Part shown: positions 17,406 to 27,046 of the stretch, piece by piece
Position numbering within the stretch: position 1 is the stretch's first letter
Layout: each line of letters opens with the position of its first letter
NCBI RefSeq assembly: GCF_021412565.1
Contig: NZ_JAKCLJ010000010.1
Location: 52,033 to 116,032 of the forward strand
DNA from: Shewanella sp. AS1
GTDB lineage: Bacteria; Pseudomonadota; Gammaproteobacteria; Enterobacterales; Shewanellaceae
Direction: 5' to 3'
Length of the DNA stretch: 64,000 bases
Program-made: the position numbers and the translations under genes
The notes under the pieces: model-generated
Seen by the model: only the letters and a program-made list of their open reading frames with translations
Database searches by the model: none
Told to the model about the DNA's origin: nothing

Positions 17406-18283
17406 TATCTTTAAAAAAACGGCCTATTGGGACTGCTTTAAGATAAAGAGTTGGAAAACAGTAAAATCTTAGGTTTTCAAGGGATAACGCTTACTTAGAA
17501 ATAAGAGCGATTGTTTCAAAATGGATAAAAAGTGTCTCAGCTAGGTTAGAATTACTGAGATGTAAAATCGAGTAAAATTAGTGTTTAGGGTTTATTTTAA
17601 TGCAATATCAGATCGAAGTTATGCTTGCCGGTCTAAAATATCAGAGTGCATTTAGCTGCAACATTTACTATGCTCATACTTATGTTCATGTGAGTGAGGT
17701 TTGAATGAGAATTACAACGGACAGCTTTGGCAATGTACTTAAAGGCAATGATTTGTAATCGGTCACTGATGAACAGTTAAAACAATATCAGGATAAAATT
17801 AATCATAGGCCAAAGAGATACTTGGGATTCAAACAGCAGCTAGTTGTGTTAAATGAATTAATTTAAGTGGCTTGAGCGGTTGATGCACTTCGGAGTTGAA
17901 TTCTCGATTTACTTTTTTATAGAATATACATTTAGCAATAAGATACAAATATTCAATTTTTTAAAAGGATTTTCATTATTTAAAATGAAACAAAAATACT
18001 AAAGAGTTTAATTAGAAATTTAGTATTAACAATTAACTTTTAAAGGTAAATTCAACGCATGGGTTAATAATAAAGCTAGATGATAGAGTTATCATCTAGC
18101 TTCGACGCTCTAGTAATGTGTCTGTGTAGAGTTTTTATGCCTAGTAAAGTTCTCAAGATGGAAAAATCATATAGTTAATAAAATATTATCTGTATTGGAA
18201 AATGCAATTCTGATAGCTTCAATTTAAATTTTGGTTTTTTCACATTCTGGTATAAATTGAAACTAATATAAAAGGAAAGTTTT
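17356..18283. other. Long AT-rich gap between wzz and gmd
   Basis: Over 900 bp contain no intact gene: only the IS30 relic (17621-17866) and AT-rich DNA. The base composition becomes markedly AT-rich here and stays so to about 29 kb. This gap is therefore the left boundary of the strain-specific sugar and transferase genes. Scattered transposase remains fit past exchange of the locus. Confidence 0.7.
17621..17866 (+). pseudogene. Relic of an IS30-family transposase (C-terminal part)
   Basis: Three short frames together read like the end of an IS30 transposase: IYYAHTYVH (family: VYFAHPYSSW), then after a shift NENYNGQLW (NENTNGLLRQY), then after another shift TDEQLKQYQDKINHRPKRYLGF (split: TDEQLKQYQDK, INHRPKRYLGF; family: LNNRPRKxLGF). 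Stops and frameshifts make it non-functional. Terminal repeats were not found. Confidence 0.7.
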
Positions 18284-19411
18284 ATGTCTAAGAAAAAAGT
18301 TGCTTTAATTACTGGTATAACAGGTCAAGACGGGTCGTATCTTGCAGAGTTGTTATTAGAAAAGGGTTATGAAGTACATGGCATAAAAAGAAGAGCGTCG
18401 TTATTTAATACCCAACGCATAGACCATATTTATCAAGATATTCATGAAGATAATCCCAATCTAATATTGCACTATGGTGACCTTACAGATTCTTCAAACC
18501 TGACCCGAGTTTTGAATGATGTCCAGCCTGATGAAGTTTATAACTTAGGCGCACAATCACATGTTGCCGTTTCGTTCGAATCACCCGAATATACAGCAGA
18601 TGTCGATGCAATGGGTACATTGCGTTTGTTGGAAGCGATTAGATTTTTAGGTTTGGAGAAAAAAACACGCTTCTATCAGGCATCAACTTCTGAACTTTAT
18701 GGTTTGGTTCAAGAAATACCGCAAAAGGAAACGACACCATTCCACCCTCGCTCACCATATGCAGTAGCGAAAATGTACGCTTATTGGATTACTGTAAATT
18801 ATCGTGAATCTTATAATATGTATGCATGTAATGGTATTTTATTTAATCACGAATCGCCTCGCCGTGGTGAAACATTCGTTACTAGGAAGATAACACGTGC
18901 ATTAGCAAATATTTCACAAGGACTGGAAAAGTGCTTATTCCTGGGAAATATGGATGCTTTACGTGACTGGGGTCACGCAAAAGACTACGTTAGAATGCAA
19001 TGGATGATGTTGCAGCAAGACCAGCCCGAAGATTTTGTGATCGCTACGGGTAAGCAAATTTCTGTACGTGAGTTTGTTAGATTATCAGCTAAAGAGCTTG
19101 GTATCACTTTGGAATTTACCGGCGAAGGTGAAAATGAAGTCGCTACGGTGATTAGTATTACTGGTAAAAATGCACCTGAGCTGAGTATTGGAGATGTCAT
19201 TGTTAGGGTTGACCCTCGTTACTATAGACCTGCGGAGGTAGAAACTTTATTGGGGGATCCTACTAAGGCAAAAGATAAGTTGGGTTGGGTCCCTGAGATA
19301 ACCGTTGAAGAAATGTGCAGTGAAATGGTTGCTGCAGATTTGGTTACTGCGAAGCAGCATGCACTGTTGAAAAGCCATGGCTACGAATCTACAGTTTCAG
19401 TTGAGAGATAA
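18284..19411 (+). CDS. gmd: GDP-mannose 4,6-dehydratase
   Basis: 375 residues, normal for Gmd. The N-terminal Rossmann motif is [20 protein letters not shown] and is followed by [16 protein letters not shown]. The catalytic residues lie in STSELYG and in [12 protein letters not shown] (YxxxK), and [14 protein letters not shown] is a hallmark of the family. It converts GDP-D-mannose to GDP-4-keto-6-deoxy-D-mannose, the branch point to fucose, colitose, perosamine and others. AAAGGAAAG lies upstream of the ATG. The next gene starts immediately after its stop codon. Confidence 0.97.
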   Translation: MSKKKVALITGITGQDGSYLAELLLEKGYEVHGIKRRASLFNTQRIDHIYQDIHEDNPNLILHYGDLTDSSNLTRVLNDVQPDEVYNLGAQSHVAVSFESPEYTADVDAMGTLRLLEAIRFLGLEKKTRFYQASTSELYGLVQEIPQKETTPFHPRSPYAVAKMYAYWITVNYRESYNMYACNGILFNHESPRRGETFVTRKITRALANISQGLEKCLFLGNMDALRDWGHAKDYVRMQWMMLQQDQPEDFVIATGKQISVREFVRLSAKELGITLEFTGEGENEVATVISITGKNAPELSIGDVIVRVDPRYYRPAEVETLLGDPTKAKDKLGWVPEITVEEMCSEMVAADLVTAKQHALLKSHGYESTVSVER

Positions 19412-20335
19412 ATGAAAGTATTTTTAACTGGTGGTGCAGGCATGTTAGGGAGCAATATTAAATCAGCTTTTCTTAAGTACGGAACTGATATAATTGCTCC
19501 CTCTAAAGAGGAACTGGATCTTTTTGATTTTGAAAAGGTTAGGCAGTTTATCGCACATCATAAACCGACCCTTATTATTCATGCCGCGGGTTTAGTCGGG
19601 GGGATTAGACAGAATATTCAGCAACCTTATGAGTTTTGTTTTGTTAACCTCCAAATAGGACTGAATGTCCTTCATGCGGCATTTGTCGAAGGCGTTCCTA
19701 GTTTAATTAACATTAGCAGCGCAAATGTCTATCCAGATGGAAATTTAGACTACGCAATGTCAGAGAGTGATATTCTCTCTGGAAAGATTAATAAAGATAC
19801 GGAAGGTTATGGTCTAGCCAAAACTTGTGTTTTGAAATTAGCAAACTATTTGAGCCTACAGTACGGTGTCTGTTATAAGTCATTAATACCGTGTAATCTA
19901 TACGGTAAAGGTGACTCATTTGATAAGTTGAAGGCTCATATGATTCCTGCAATTATACGTCGTCTCCATGAGGCCAAGGTTGAACAAGTAGAATCTGTAG
20001 AAATTTGGGGAGACGGATCAGCAAGAAGAGAATTTCTTTTTGCTGAAGATTTAGCTGAATATATCTATGAAGTGTCAAGCCATTTGCAAGAGCTTCCCCA
20101 AAATCTAAATTTGGCGCCTGAAGTTGATTTCTCCGTTCTAGATTATAATCGGATTGTTGCAGAGATAGTGGGCTATCATGGTGATTTTCATTTTGATGAA
20201 ACAAAGCCAGTCGGTACAAAAGTGAAGCGTTTAAATACTAGTCTCGCCCGACAACATGGATGGGATGATACGACGTCTATTAAAGATGGAATAAGTAAGA
20301 CATATCAATATTTTTTGGAGAAAGTGGCTTTATGA
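19412..20335 (+). CDS. GDP-fucose-synthase-like epimerase/reductase, probable GDP-L-colitose synthase (ColC)
   Basis: 307 residues of the extended SDR family. The Rossmann motif is TGGAGMLGSNI; AAGLVGGI matches the GDP-fucose synthase motif; the catalytic residues are in ISSANVYP and EGYGLAK (YxxxK). Fcl (fucose) and ColC (colitose) share this fold and both perform C-5 epimerisation with C-4 reduction. The next gene is a ColD-type 3-dehydratase, so the colitose enzyme is the better reading. Fcl cannot be excluded from sequence alone. Its end overlaps the colD start by 4 bp (ATGA). Confidence 0.82.
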   Translation: MKVFLTGGAGMLGSNIKSAFLKYGTDIIAPSKEELDLFDFEKVRQFIAHHKPTLIIHAAGLVGGIRQNIQQPYEFCFVNLQIGLNVLHAAFVEGVPSLINISSANVYPDGNLDYAMSESDILSGKINKDTEGYGLAKTCVLKLANYLSLQYGVCYKSLIPCNLYGKGDSFDKLKAHMIPAIIRRLHEAKVEQVESVEIWGDGSARREFLFAEDLAEYIYEVSSHLQELPQNLNLAPEVDFSVLDYNRIVAEIVGYHGDFHFDETKPVGTKVKRLNTSLARQHGWDDTTSIKDGISKTYQYFLEKVAL

Positions 20336-21507
20336 AAAAATATGCGCTGGCAAGCAGCACATGGGACCATCATGAATATGATGCGATACAGAGAGTTATA
20401 AAATCTGATATGTTTACCATGGGTAAAGAGGTTGCGCAATACGAAAAGGATTTTGCCGCATTTTTTGGTGCAAAACATGCTGTAATGGTAAGCTCAGGCT
20501 CAACAGCAAACTTATTGATGATTGCTTCTTTATTCTTTACTAAAAATCCATCACTAAAACTTAAGCGCGGTGATGAGATTATAGTTCCTGCAGTGTCTTG
20601 GTCTACAACATACTTTCCACTTCAACAGTATGGACTTAAAGTTAAATTTGTAGATATTGATCTTGATACTTTAAATTTGGATTTAGTTAAGTTAGAAACT
20701 GCGATAACAAAAGATACACGTGCAATTTTGGCTGTGAACCTATTAGGTAATGCTAATGATTATGCTCAAATGAATGAAATTATAGCTGGTAAAAATATTT
20801 TTATTCTAGAAGATAATTGTGAATCCATGGGGGCTACTATTGATGGTAAGCAAGCGGGTACGTTTGGCATTATGGGAACTTTTAGTTCTTTTTTCTCTCA
20901 TCACATAGCTACAATGGAGGGGGGATGTATTGTAACTGATAATGAAGAGTTATATCATATTTTGCTTTGTATTCGAGCACATGGTTGGACAAGGAATTTA
21001 CCTAAATTTAATCATGTTACGGGTGAAAAAAGTGATGATCCATTTGAGGAGTCATTTAAATTTGTCCTTCCAGGCTATAACGTAAGACCTCTTGAAATGA
21101 GTGGTGCAATTGGTATTGAACAGCTGAAAAAATTACCCGCATTTATTGAAACTCGTCGTAAGAATGCACTTTTGTTCAAGTCTCTATTTGAAAATCACCC
21201 ATATATTTCGATTCAAAAAGAAATAGGTAATAGTAGTTGGTTTGGATTTTCTCTGATATTAAAGGAAAATTCACCATATAATAGATCTGATCTAGTTAAG
21301 TTATTAACCGAAAATGGTATTGAGTGTCGACCAATTGTGACCGGTAACTTTCTTAAAAATTCGACAGTTTTAAAGTTTTTTGATTATGAAATTTCAGGAG
21401 AGATCTCTGCGGCTTCATATCTGGATGAACATGGCCTTTTTGTTGGTAATCATCAAAATGATATAGAAAAAGAAATTCGACTATTAGCATCGTTATTAAT
21501 AAATTAA
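20332..21507 (+). CDS. colD: GDP-4-keto-6-deoxy-D-mannose 3-dehydratase (ColD)
   Basis: 391 residues of the DegT/DnrJ/EryC1 aminotransferase fold (SSGSTANLLMIASL for cofactor binding, ILEDNCESMGA with the PLP-contacting Asp). Where aminotransferases have the PLP-binding lysine, this protein has FFSHHIATMEGG (H190/H191). That histidine replacement is the signature of ColD, which uses PLP and glutamate to remove the C-3 hydroxyl without forming an internal aldimine. Together with gmd and the ColC-like gene it completes GDP-L-colitose synthesis from GDP-mannose. Confidence 0.92.
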   Translation: MKKYALASSTWDHHEYDAIQRVIKSDMFTMGKEVAQYEKDFAAFFGAKHAVMVSSGSTANLLMIASLFFTKNPSLKLKRGDEIIVPAVSWSTTYFPLQQYGLKVKFVDIDLDTLNLDLVKLETAITKDTRAILAVNLLGNANDYAQMNEIIAGKNIFILEDNCESMGATIDGKQAGTFGIMGTFSSFFSHHIATMEGGCIVTDNEELYHILLCIRAHGWTRNLPKFNHVTGEKSDDPFEESFKFVLPGYNVRPLEMSGAIGIEQLKKLPAFIETRRKNALLFKSLFENHPYISIQKEIGNSSWFGFSLILKENSPYNRSDLVKLLTENGIECRPIVTGNFLKNSTVLKFFDYEISGEISAASYLDEHGLFVGNHQNDIEKEIRLLASLLIN

Positions 21508-21517
21508 TGAGTTTTAA

Positions 21518-22618
21518 ATGAAAAAGATAGCAGTAATTGAGACTGGTGTTCCAAATCATACCCCTATTCTTGTAAACTGGGCAAAAATCTGTAACTTAAA
21601 AGGATGGGAGTTAACAGTTTATACTACTCAAGACTGCTATCAACTAGTCGAAAGCAAGTTAAAAAAAATCAACTCATTCAAAGGCGTAAAATTTATTGAA
21701 GATTTGAGTTTGTTTAATTTAAAAAGATATCATTCAGATTTAAAAAAATATGATGATGTTTTAATAGCTTCATTGTATGGAGGGTATTTAAAATATTTTC
21801 TTCTTATTTTTTTTTGTAAAAACTTCTCATTGACTATGCATAATGTTAATAAATGGTTTGTTCCTGTGCGCACGGGCGATAGATTTTTATCTGAAATAAA
21901 ATCTTATTTAAGTTTTTTTTTAAGAAAATTAATCATTAGAAATATTAAAAAAATAATAGTAAATAGTGAAAATCAAAAAAAATATTTAAAGGAAAAGTAT
22001 GCTTACTTAAATGTCCATGTTATTCCATTTAAGATGGATTTTTTTCCTAAAAATGATTGTAAAGTACAAACTTTAGCTAATATCGTTGTTGTATATCCTG
22101 GAATTATTTCATTCGATCGAAAGAGATATGATAATTTTATTTTGATTTCTGAAAAATTTCCACAGATAAAATTTGTTCTCCTTGGTGAAATGTCTAATGA
22201 TTCTGCAGGAAAGTATATATTAGCTGAGATTGAGAAAAGGCAATTGAAAAATGTCGTATATTTCAGAAATTATGTAAGCAATGATGTTTTTGAATATTAT
22301 ATGAATGAAGCAAGTGTCATTTTTTCAGATATAAATATTGAGTCGAATGGTGAAACCTATGGCCAATCAAAAGACTCTGGTGCACCATATTTGATGGCAG
22401 AGTATGGTTTGCCTTTTATTGTTAATAGTGATTTTAAAAATATACCTGCTTTGGATGCGGCAACTTCTTATTATCATGATCAAAGTTCTTTAATTAAAAT
22501 ATTTGAATGTTTAATTATCGATCCTACCTTTCTTAATGGAAAAATAAGTTTAAATCTTAGGGGACGTGAAACTATATCGCTAAAAAACGTTGCTTCAGAG
22601 TTTAAAGGTTTTGATTGA
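21518..22618 (+). CDS. Putative glycosyltransferase (GT4/GT-B type)
   Basis: 366 residues, AT-rich and Lys/Ile/Asn-rich like its neighbours. The N-terminal part starts with a Rossmann-like strand (KIAVIETGVPNHTPILVNWA); the C-terminal part has VVVYPGIISFDRKRYDNF and KFVLLGEM. DSGAPYLMAEYGLPFIV resembles the donor-binding EX7E region of GT-B enzymes. The class is inferred from this layout; donor and acceptor are unknown. Its position after colD makes it one of several candidates for colitose transfer. It overlaps none of its neighbours and ends one base before the flippase ATG. Confidence 0.7.
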   Translation: MKKIAVIETGVPNHTPILVNWAKICNLKGWELTVYTTQDCYQLVESKLKKINSFKGVKFIEDLSLFNLKRYHSDLKKYDDVLIASLYGGYLKYFLLIFFCKNFSLTMHNVNKWFVPVRTGDRFLSEIKSYLSFFLRKLIIRNIKKIIVNSENQKKYLKEKYAYLNVHVIPFKMDFFPKNDCKVQTLANIVVVYPGIISFDRKRYDNFILISEKFPQIKFVLLGEMSNDSAGKYILAEIEKRQLKNVVYFRNYVSNDVFEYYMNEASVIFSDINIESNGETYGQSKDSGAPYLMAEYGLPFIVNSDFKNIPALDAATSYYHDQSSLIKIFECLIIDPTFLNGKISLNLRGRETISLKNVASEFKGFD

Positions 22619-22619
22619 T

Positions 22620-24038
22620 ATGAATTTGTACCGTGCAATATATAAGAGTGTTTCAGGTCGGTTTATAACATACATAGTACAATTTTCAGCCTTAGCTTTA
22701 TATGCTAGGTTATTTACACCAGAAGAATTTGGTGTGATTGCGTCAATTCAGGTTTTTGTTCTATTCTTTCAAATGTTATCTGATGTTGGAATTGGTCCGG
22801 CCATCATAAATGAGACTAAGTTTGAAATTGAAAAGCGAGATGGAATGTTTACCTTTACAGCATTAATAGGGATTTCATTAGCCATAATTTTTTATTTTTT
22901 TTCATACTTATTGAATTTTTTCTATGGAGGATATGAGTATCAGAATATTGCAATTCTTGTTTCAATAGCTATTTTCTTTAATTCCCTTAATATTTTACCT
23001 ATAACTGCAATGAATAAAGATGCACGGTTTATAGAACTTGCAGTTATTGATGTATCTGTTGAGATTTTTTCTGTATTATTGATATTTATTCTGTATAAAA
23101 GTAATTTTGGATTATTATCCTTAGCTGCAAGAAGTCCCATTACAGCAGTTATTAAATTTACTATGACATGGATTTTATGTCTTAAAACTGATTTAGGTAG
23201 GCCTAATTTTGGTACGAAGCTTTATCATATTAAGTCAATATTAAGGTTTTCTTTATTTCAATTTGGATTTAATTTCATTAACTATTTCTCAAGGAATCTA
23301 GATAATATTCTCATAGCAAAATATTTTGGTATGATTTCTGTAGGTATTTATGAAAAAGCATATCAACTTATGCGTTATCCTTTAATGATAACTACCTTTG
23401 CAATGACACCTGCAATCCAACCAATATTGATGGTTTATAGAAACGAGGTGAATCTGATAATTGAAGAACACAATAAGCTAACTAAAAGACTATTGACCTT
23501 ATCTTTGCCAATAAGTGCTTTTATTTATTTAAATAGTAAAGTAATTGTATTAACTGTTTTTGGCGAACAATGGTATAACGTAGAACCGCTAATTAAAATT
23601 TTTTCATTTATGATTCCAGTTCAAGCTGTATTATCTACCTCAGGTTCTTTTTTTCAAGTAATGAATAAGCCGAATCTATTATTTTACTCTGGTTTTCTTT
23701 CAGCGATTTTAAATATTATCGCTGTTTGTATTGGTGTGTTATCTGGAGATATGAATACCTTAGCGATTGCTTTAGTTGTTACTTTTACAATAAATTTTTT
23801 TCAAGCGTATTTCATATTATTTAAATATTGTTTTGCTTTTAGTCTCAAGGGATTTTATTTTGGACTTTTTAAAGGTGCTATAGTCACTTTTTGGCCAATT
23901 TTTATATATTCACTAATTCAATATTACTTACTAAGTAATATTAATCTATCTTCAATTTTGAGTCTATTTGTTAATATCCTAGTGGGAACGTTGGTAATTC
24001 TTGTTTTTATGAGGCCAATTAAAAACCAACTAAAATAG
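22620..24038 (+). CDS. wzx: Wzx-type O-antigen flippase
   Basis: 472 residues from ATG 22620; a TTG 30 bases upstream in the same frame lies within the previous gene. About 12 hydrophobic segments span the protein. The N-terminal VSGRFITYIVQFSALALYAR and LFTPEEFGVIASIQVF are typical of the polysaccharide transport (PST) family of the MOP superfamily. It flips the lipid-linked repeat unit across the inner membrane. Its closest type appears to be the Wzx/TuaB-like oligosaccharide flippases. wzy downstream and wzz upstream complete a Wzy-dependent pathway. Confidence 0.88.
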   Translation: MNLYRAIYKSVSGRFITYIVQFSALALYARLFTPEEFGVIASIQVFVLFFQMLSDVGIGPAIINETKFEIEKRDGMFTFTALIGISLAIIFYFFSYLLNFFYGGYEYQNIAILVSIAIFFNSLNILPITAMNKDARFIELAVIDVSVEIFSVLLIFILYKSNFGLLSLAARSPITAVIKFTMTWILCLKTDLGRPNFGTKLYHIKSILRFSLFQFGFNFINYFSRNLDNILIAKYFGMISVGIYEKAYQLMRYPLMITTFAMTPAIQPILMVYRNEVNLIIEEHNKLTKRLLTLSLPISAFIYLNSKVIVLTVFGEQWYNVEPLIKIFSFMIPVQAVLSTSGSFFQVMNKPNLLFYSGFLSAILNIIAVCIGVLSGDMNTLAIALVVTFTINFFQAYFILFKYCFAFSLKGFYFGLFKGAIVTFWPIFIYSLIQYYLLSNINLSSILSLFVNILVGTLVILVFMRPIKNQLK

Positions 24039-24195
24039 AAATTTTCTATTCTCAAAAAAATATATCATTCCTAGTGCTAGATAATATAAATTTCAGATAT
24101 TTATGACGCATGCTACTCTAATGAATACACTAGTTTGATTTATAAGTATCTTCCTTTATTTAAATCCAATTCATTAAAAAACAATTAAGGTTTTT

Positions 24196-24936
24196 ATGAC
24201 AGCGTTAATTACAATTTATATCCCTACAAAAAATAGGCGTCTTCATTTATCCAAGGCTATAGATAGTGTTTTAAATCAAACATACAAAAATTGGGAACTT
24301 ATCATTGTTAATGATGCTAGCACAGATGATACAGAGTCTTTTTTAACAGAACTAACAGATAAGCATCATAACATTAAGTGTTTTCATAATACTGTTTCTC
24401 AAGGGGCTTGTGCTGCAAGAAATACAGCTATCCAAAATGCTAAAGGTTTATTTGTAACTGGCTTAGATGATGACGATTTATTCACTCCTAATAGGTTACA
24501 GGTTTTAGTTGATAATTATGATGATAAATACTCATTTATTTCAACTAGTTGGGTTATGTCCCCAAATACTATTAAAGACCGTCTGAGAGAGTTTCTTCGT
24601 TATAAAAGTGGAGATATTGACCTAAATTCAATGCTTGATTTGAATCATATCGGTAATCAAGTTTATGTAAGAAGAGATAGAATATTGTCACTAGGTGGAT
24701 TTGATGAAAACCTTCAAAGTTGGCAAGATTATGATATGTGGATCCGACTTATAGAAAGATTTGGTCCCTCATTAAAGTTAAAAACTCCTACTCAAATCAT
24801 ATTGAATGACGAATCTATGTTAAGAATTACAACCTCACCGAAACGAATAGATGGAATAAAATATTTTATTGAAAAGCACCGGTCTAAAATGACAAATAAG
24901 CAGGTTAAGAGGGTTTTGAAGCAACTCAGTTTATAA
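24196..24936 (+). CDS. Glycosyltransferase family 2
   Basis: 246 residues with a GT-A fold. The N-terminus has ITIYIPTKNRRLHLSKAIDS and ELIIVNDASTDDT, then QGACAARNTAIQNAKG and the metal-binding LDDDD motif, and GGFDENLQSWQDYDMW with the likely catalytic acidic residues. It transfers a sugar from a nucleotide donor to the growing lipid-linked repeat unit at the cytoplasmic face. The donor cannot be told from sequence. It is separated from wzx by 157 bp. Confidence 0.9.
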   Translation: MTALITIYIPTKNRRLHLSKAIDSVLNQTYKNWELIIVNDASTDDTESFLTELTDKHHNIKCFHNTVSQGACAARNTAIQNAKGLFVTGLDDDDLFTPNRLQVLVDNYDDKYSFISTSWVMSPNTIKDRLREFLRYKSGDIDLNSMLDLNHIGNQVYVRRDRILSLGGFDENLQSWQDYDMWIRLIERFGPSLKLKTPTQIILNDESMLRITTSPKRIDGIKYFIEKHRSKMTNKQVKRVLKQLSL

Positions 24937-25771
24937 GAGCTATATTTGTTCAAATTTTGCTTTGCGATTATTTGATATTAGTTAGAAATGTTATTATTTT
25001 AAATCGATATCGGATTGTCACTTCTTAACTATATATTCATTATGCTACAATCATTTTGTCAAATTGTCATTTTTAGATATATATAAAGGATAAGGCTGGA
25101 GTTGGTTTAATTTAAATTATGACGACTCAGGATGATGAGTTTGCAGTATAATGATACTCATTGTATATTGAAATTAAAGTTCTAGGTGTTTTTCATTTAC
25201 CCTAGGCCTGAATTGGTATTTTTGTTTTGTGCTTCATTTTATAGGGTGACTTTAATTTTAATGGTTATATCTGTATTGGCTTACTTAGTCTTTTTAATAA
25301 GTATTAGAACGTAATAAGTCGAAGGGTTTGTAATTTTTTGTTGATGCTCCTAGCTAATAAATTTTGATTTGGAATTAAATGTGCGTAATGATGGCAATTA
25401 AATTTCTGTAATTTGCGATAGTTAAAATATTGCCTCAGATCCTAGTCCTTCTATACAATTGTTACCTGAACAAGTATGGCCAGGTTTTTCATAGTATTAG
25501 ATATTCTCTATATTTCTGATAAACAATTTTATTTAGACTCTGAACATGATATGAGTGAACTTAATAGATTGTTAATGTAATAGCATTGTATGAATTCCAT
25601 TCTACAGAGATTAAATATGAATAACTGACTTGATTGTCAATCAATAATTTAATTTTTTAAAATTTTGCATGAATATAAATTCAAAAAGAGGGAGTCCGTG
25701 GGAGATGAGCATTACCAATGCTTACTTTCTGCAACGTTATCTTTTGTTAACAAAAGTTTGCCATTGATACT
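24937..25771. other. AT-rich gene-free gap of 835 bp
   Basis: No open reading frame of plausible length lies between the GT2 gene and wzy. A few short coding-like patches can be read in different frames near 25400-25580 (for example LPEQVWPGF and LDSEHDMSELNRLL), which could be a decayed gene that I cannot identify. A small palindrome, AGCATT-ACC-AATGCT, lies near 25708, about 60 bases before wzy. Confidence 0.5.
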
Positions 25772-27046
25772 ATGAAAATCTCTATAAATAAAAATAAATT
25801 AACTTTTATCTTCCTTCCTATAATTATTTTATTTTTTATATTTCCAGTTAAGTTTAACTTTCTGCCTATTGATACTCCTAGGTTTTTTTACTGTTTAATA
25901 TTTATTTTATTACTCTATAGCCGTGCTTTTAGTTTAAATTTGAAATTTTTTTTACCATTTTGGATTGTTGTATTACTTTCTGTTATCTCTACGTTAAATA
26001 GTGACATTTCGGATCTTTCCTTTTGTAGGATTGTGATTGAGAATATGGTTAAGCTATTTTTTGTTACTTACTTATTCTCCTGGCTAGTATATAACTATTT
26101 TAAATTGCCTTTGGAAAGTTTGATTTTCTGTATAATTTTGACATTCATGGTTCAATCCTTTGTCATGTTTATTATGCTGTTCTTACCAGATGTTCAATCT
26201 ATATATTTATCGCTCTTAGATTCAAAAGCAAAGGGATTGGGTGATGCTGAGAGTTTATGGCGGCTAAGACAACTTGGAGTTACAGGTTGGGCTGTTTATG
26301 ATATGGCTGTAAATTTGTTGTTGGCAATATTCCTAATACCCGCTTGTCTAAGTGGATGCAATGTTAAAATTACACCTTTTGTTTGGTCTTTTATTTTTAT
26401 CATATTACTTTTTGCTTCTATTTTAAGTGCTAGAACTGCATTTATAGGTTTTTTTATTTTTTCGTTAATATCTCTTTGGTTGCTTATATTTCGAAGGAGT
26501 TTAACAGGGAGTAAAGTTTGGAAAATTTTTAATTTTTTCATTTTTTATCTCTTACTTTCGATCCCTGTGTTTATGATTCTTTATCAGTCTGGCAGTAGGG
26601 AGGTCGTTTTTTTGTTTGATTGGGTTTTGGAGATTTTTTCTGGTTTTACTTCCAATGGGTTTGAGACTAAATCTACAAATGAACTTGCAGAATTATATTT
26701 TGTTCCTAGTGAGAATACAATTTTGTTCGGTGATGGTAAATATATAGCAGACACTGGTGGGTTTTATGGTGGTACTGATGTTGGTTATCTTAGAGTATTG
26801 CTTCATTTTGGTTTGTTCGGAAGTTTGATTTTCTATTTTTCCTATCTTTTAGTTTTCTCTAGAGTTGCAAGTAATTTTAAGAAGTTGATTTCAGTGGAAT
26901 CTTCCGCATACTTTAAAGCTTATGTTGTTTTTCTTTTTATAGTGCAGTTTAAAGGAAATGTAATGGTAGATTCAATTCCTGCTTTATCATCTATTTTTAT
27001 CATATTCAATTATTCAAATTTGGTGTTAAAAAATGGCGATTACTGA
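25772..27046 (+). CDS. wzy: Putative O-antigen polymerase (Wzy)
   Basis: 424 residues with about 10-12 hydrophobic segments and few charges, plus a large periplasmic loop of about 75 residues (around 280-355, from SREVVFLFDWVLEIF to GGFYGGTDVGYLRV). This is the usual appearance of Wzy, which has little sequence conservation. The C-terminal GDGKYIADTGGFYGGTDVGY segment resembles the polymerase loop motif. It would join lipid-linked repeats at the periplasmic face. It overlaps the next gene by 14 bp. The call rests on topology and context. Confidence 0.8.
   Translation: MKISINKNKLTFIFLPIIILFFIFPVKFNFLPIDTPRFFYCLIFILLLYSRAFSLNLKFFLPFWIVVLLSVISTLNSDISDLSFCRIVIENMVKLFFVTYLFSWLVYNYFKLPLESLIFCIILTFMVQSFVMFIMLFLPDVQSIYLSLLDSKAKGLGDAESLWRLRQLGVTGWAVYDMAVNLLLAIFLIPACLSGCNVKITPFVWSFIFIILLFASILSARTAFIGFFIFSLISLWLLIFRRSLTGSKVWKIFNFFIFYLLLSIPVFMILYQSGSREVVFLFDWVLEIFSGFTSNGFETKSTNELAELYFVPSENTILFGDGKYIADTGGFYGGTDVGYLRVLLHFGLFGSLIFYFSYLLVFSRVASNFKKLISVESSAYFKAYVVFLFIVQFKGNVMVDSIPALSSIFIIFNYSNLVLKNGDY

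Noticed and set aside
20332..21507. Perosamine synthase or another aminotransferase
   Set aside because: The PLP-binding lysine is replaced by histidine in SHHIATMEGG, which is the mark of ColD and excludes ordinary transamination.
25400..25620. Remnant of gmm (GDP-mannose mannosyl hydrolase)
   Set aside because: gmm is often found in colitose loci, but no NUDIX-box motif could be read in any frame of this gap.
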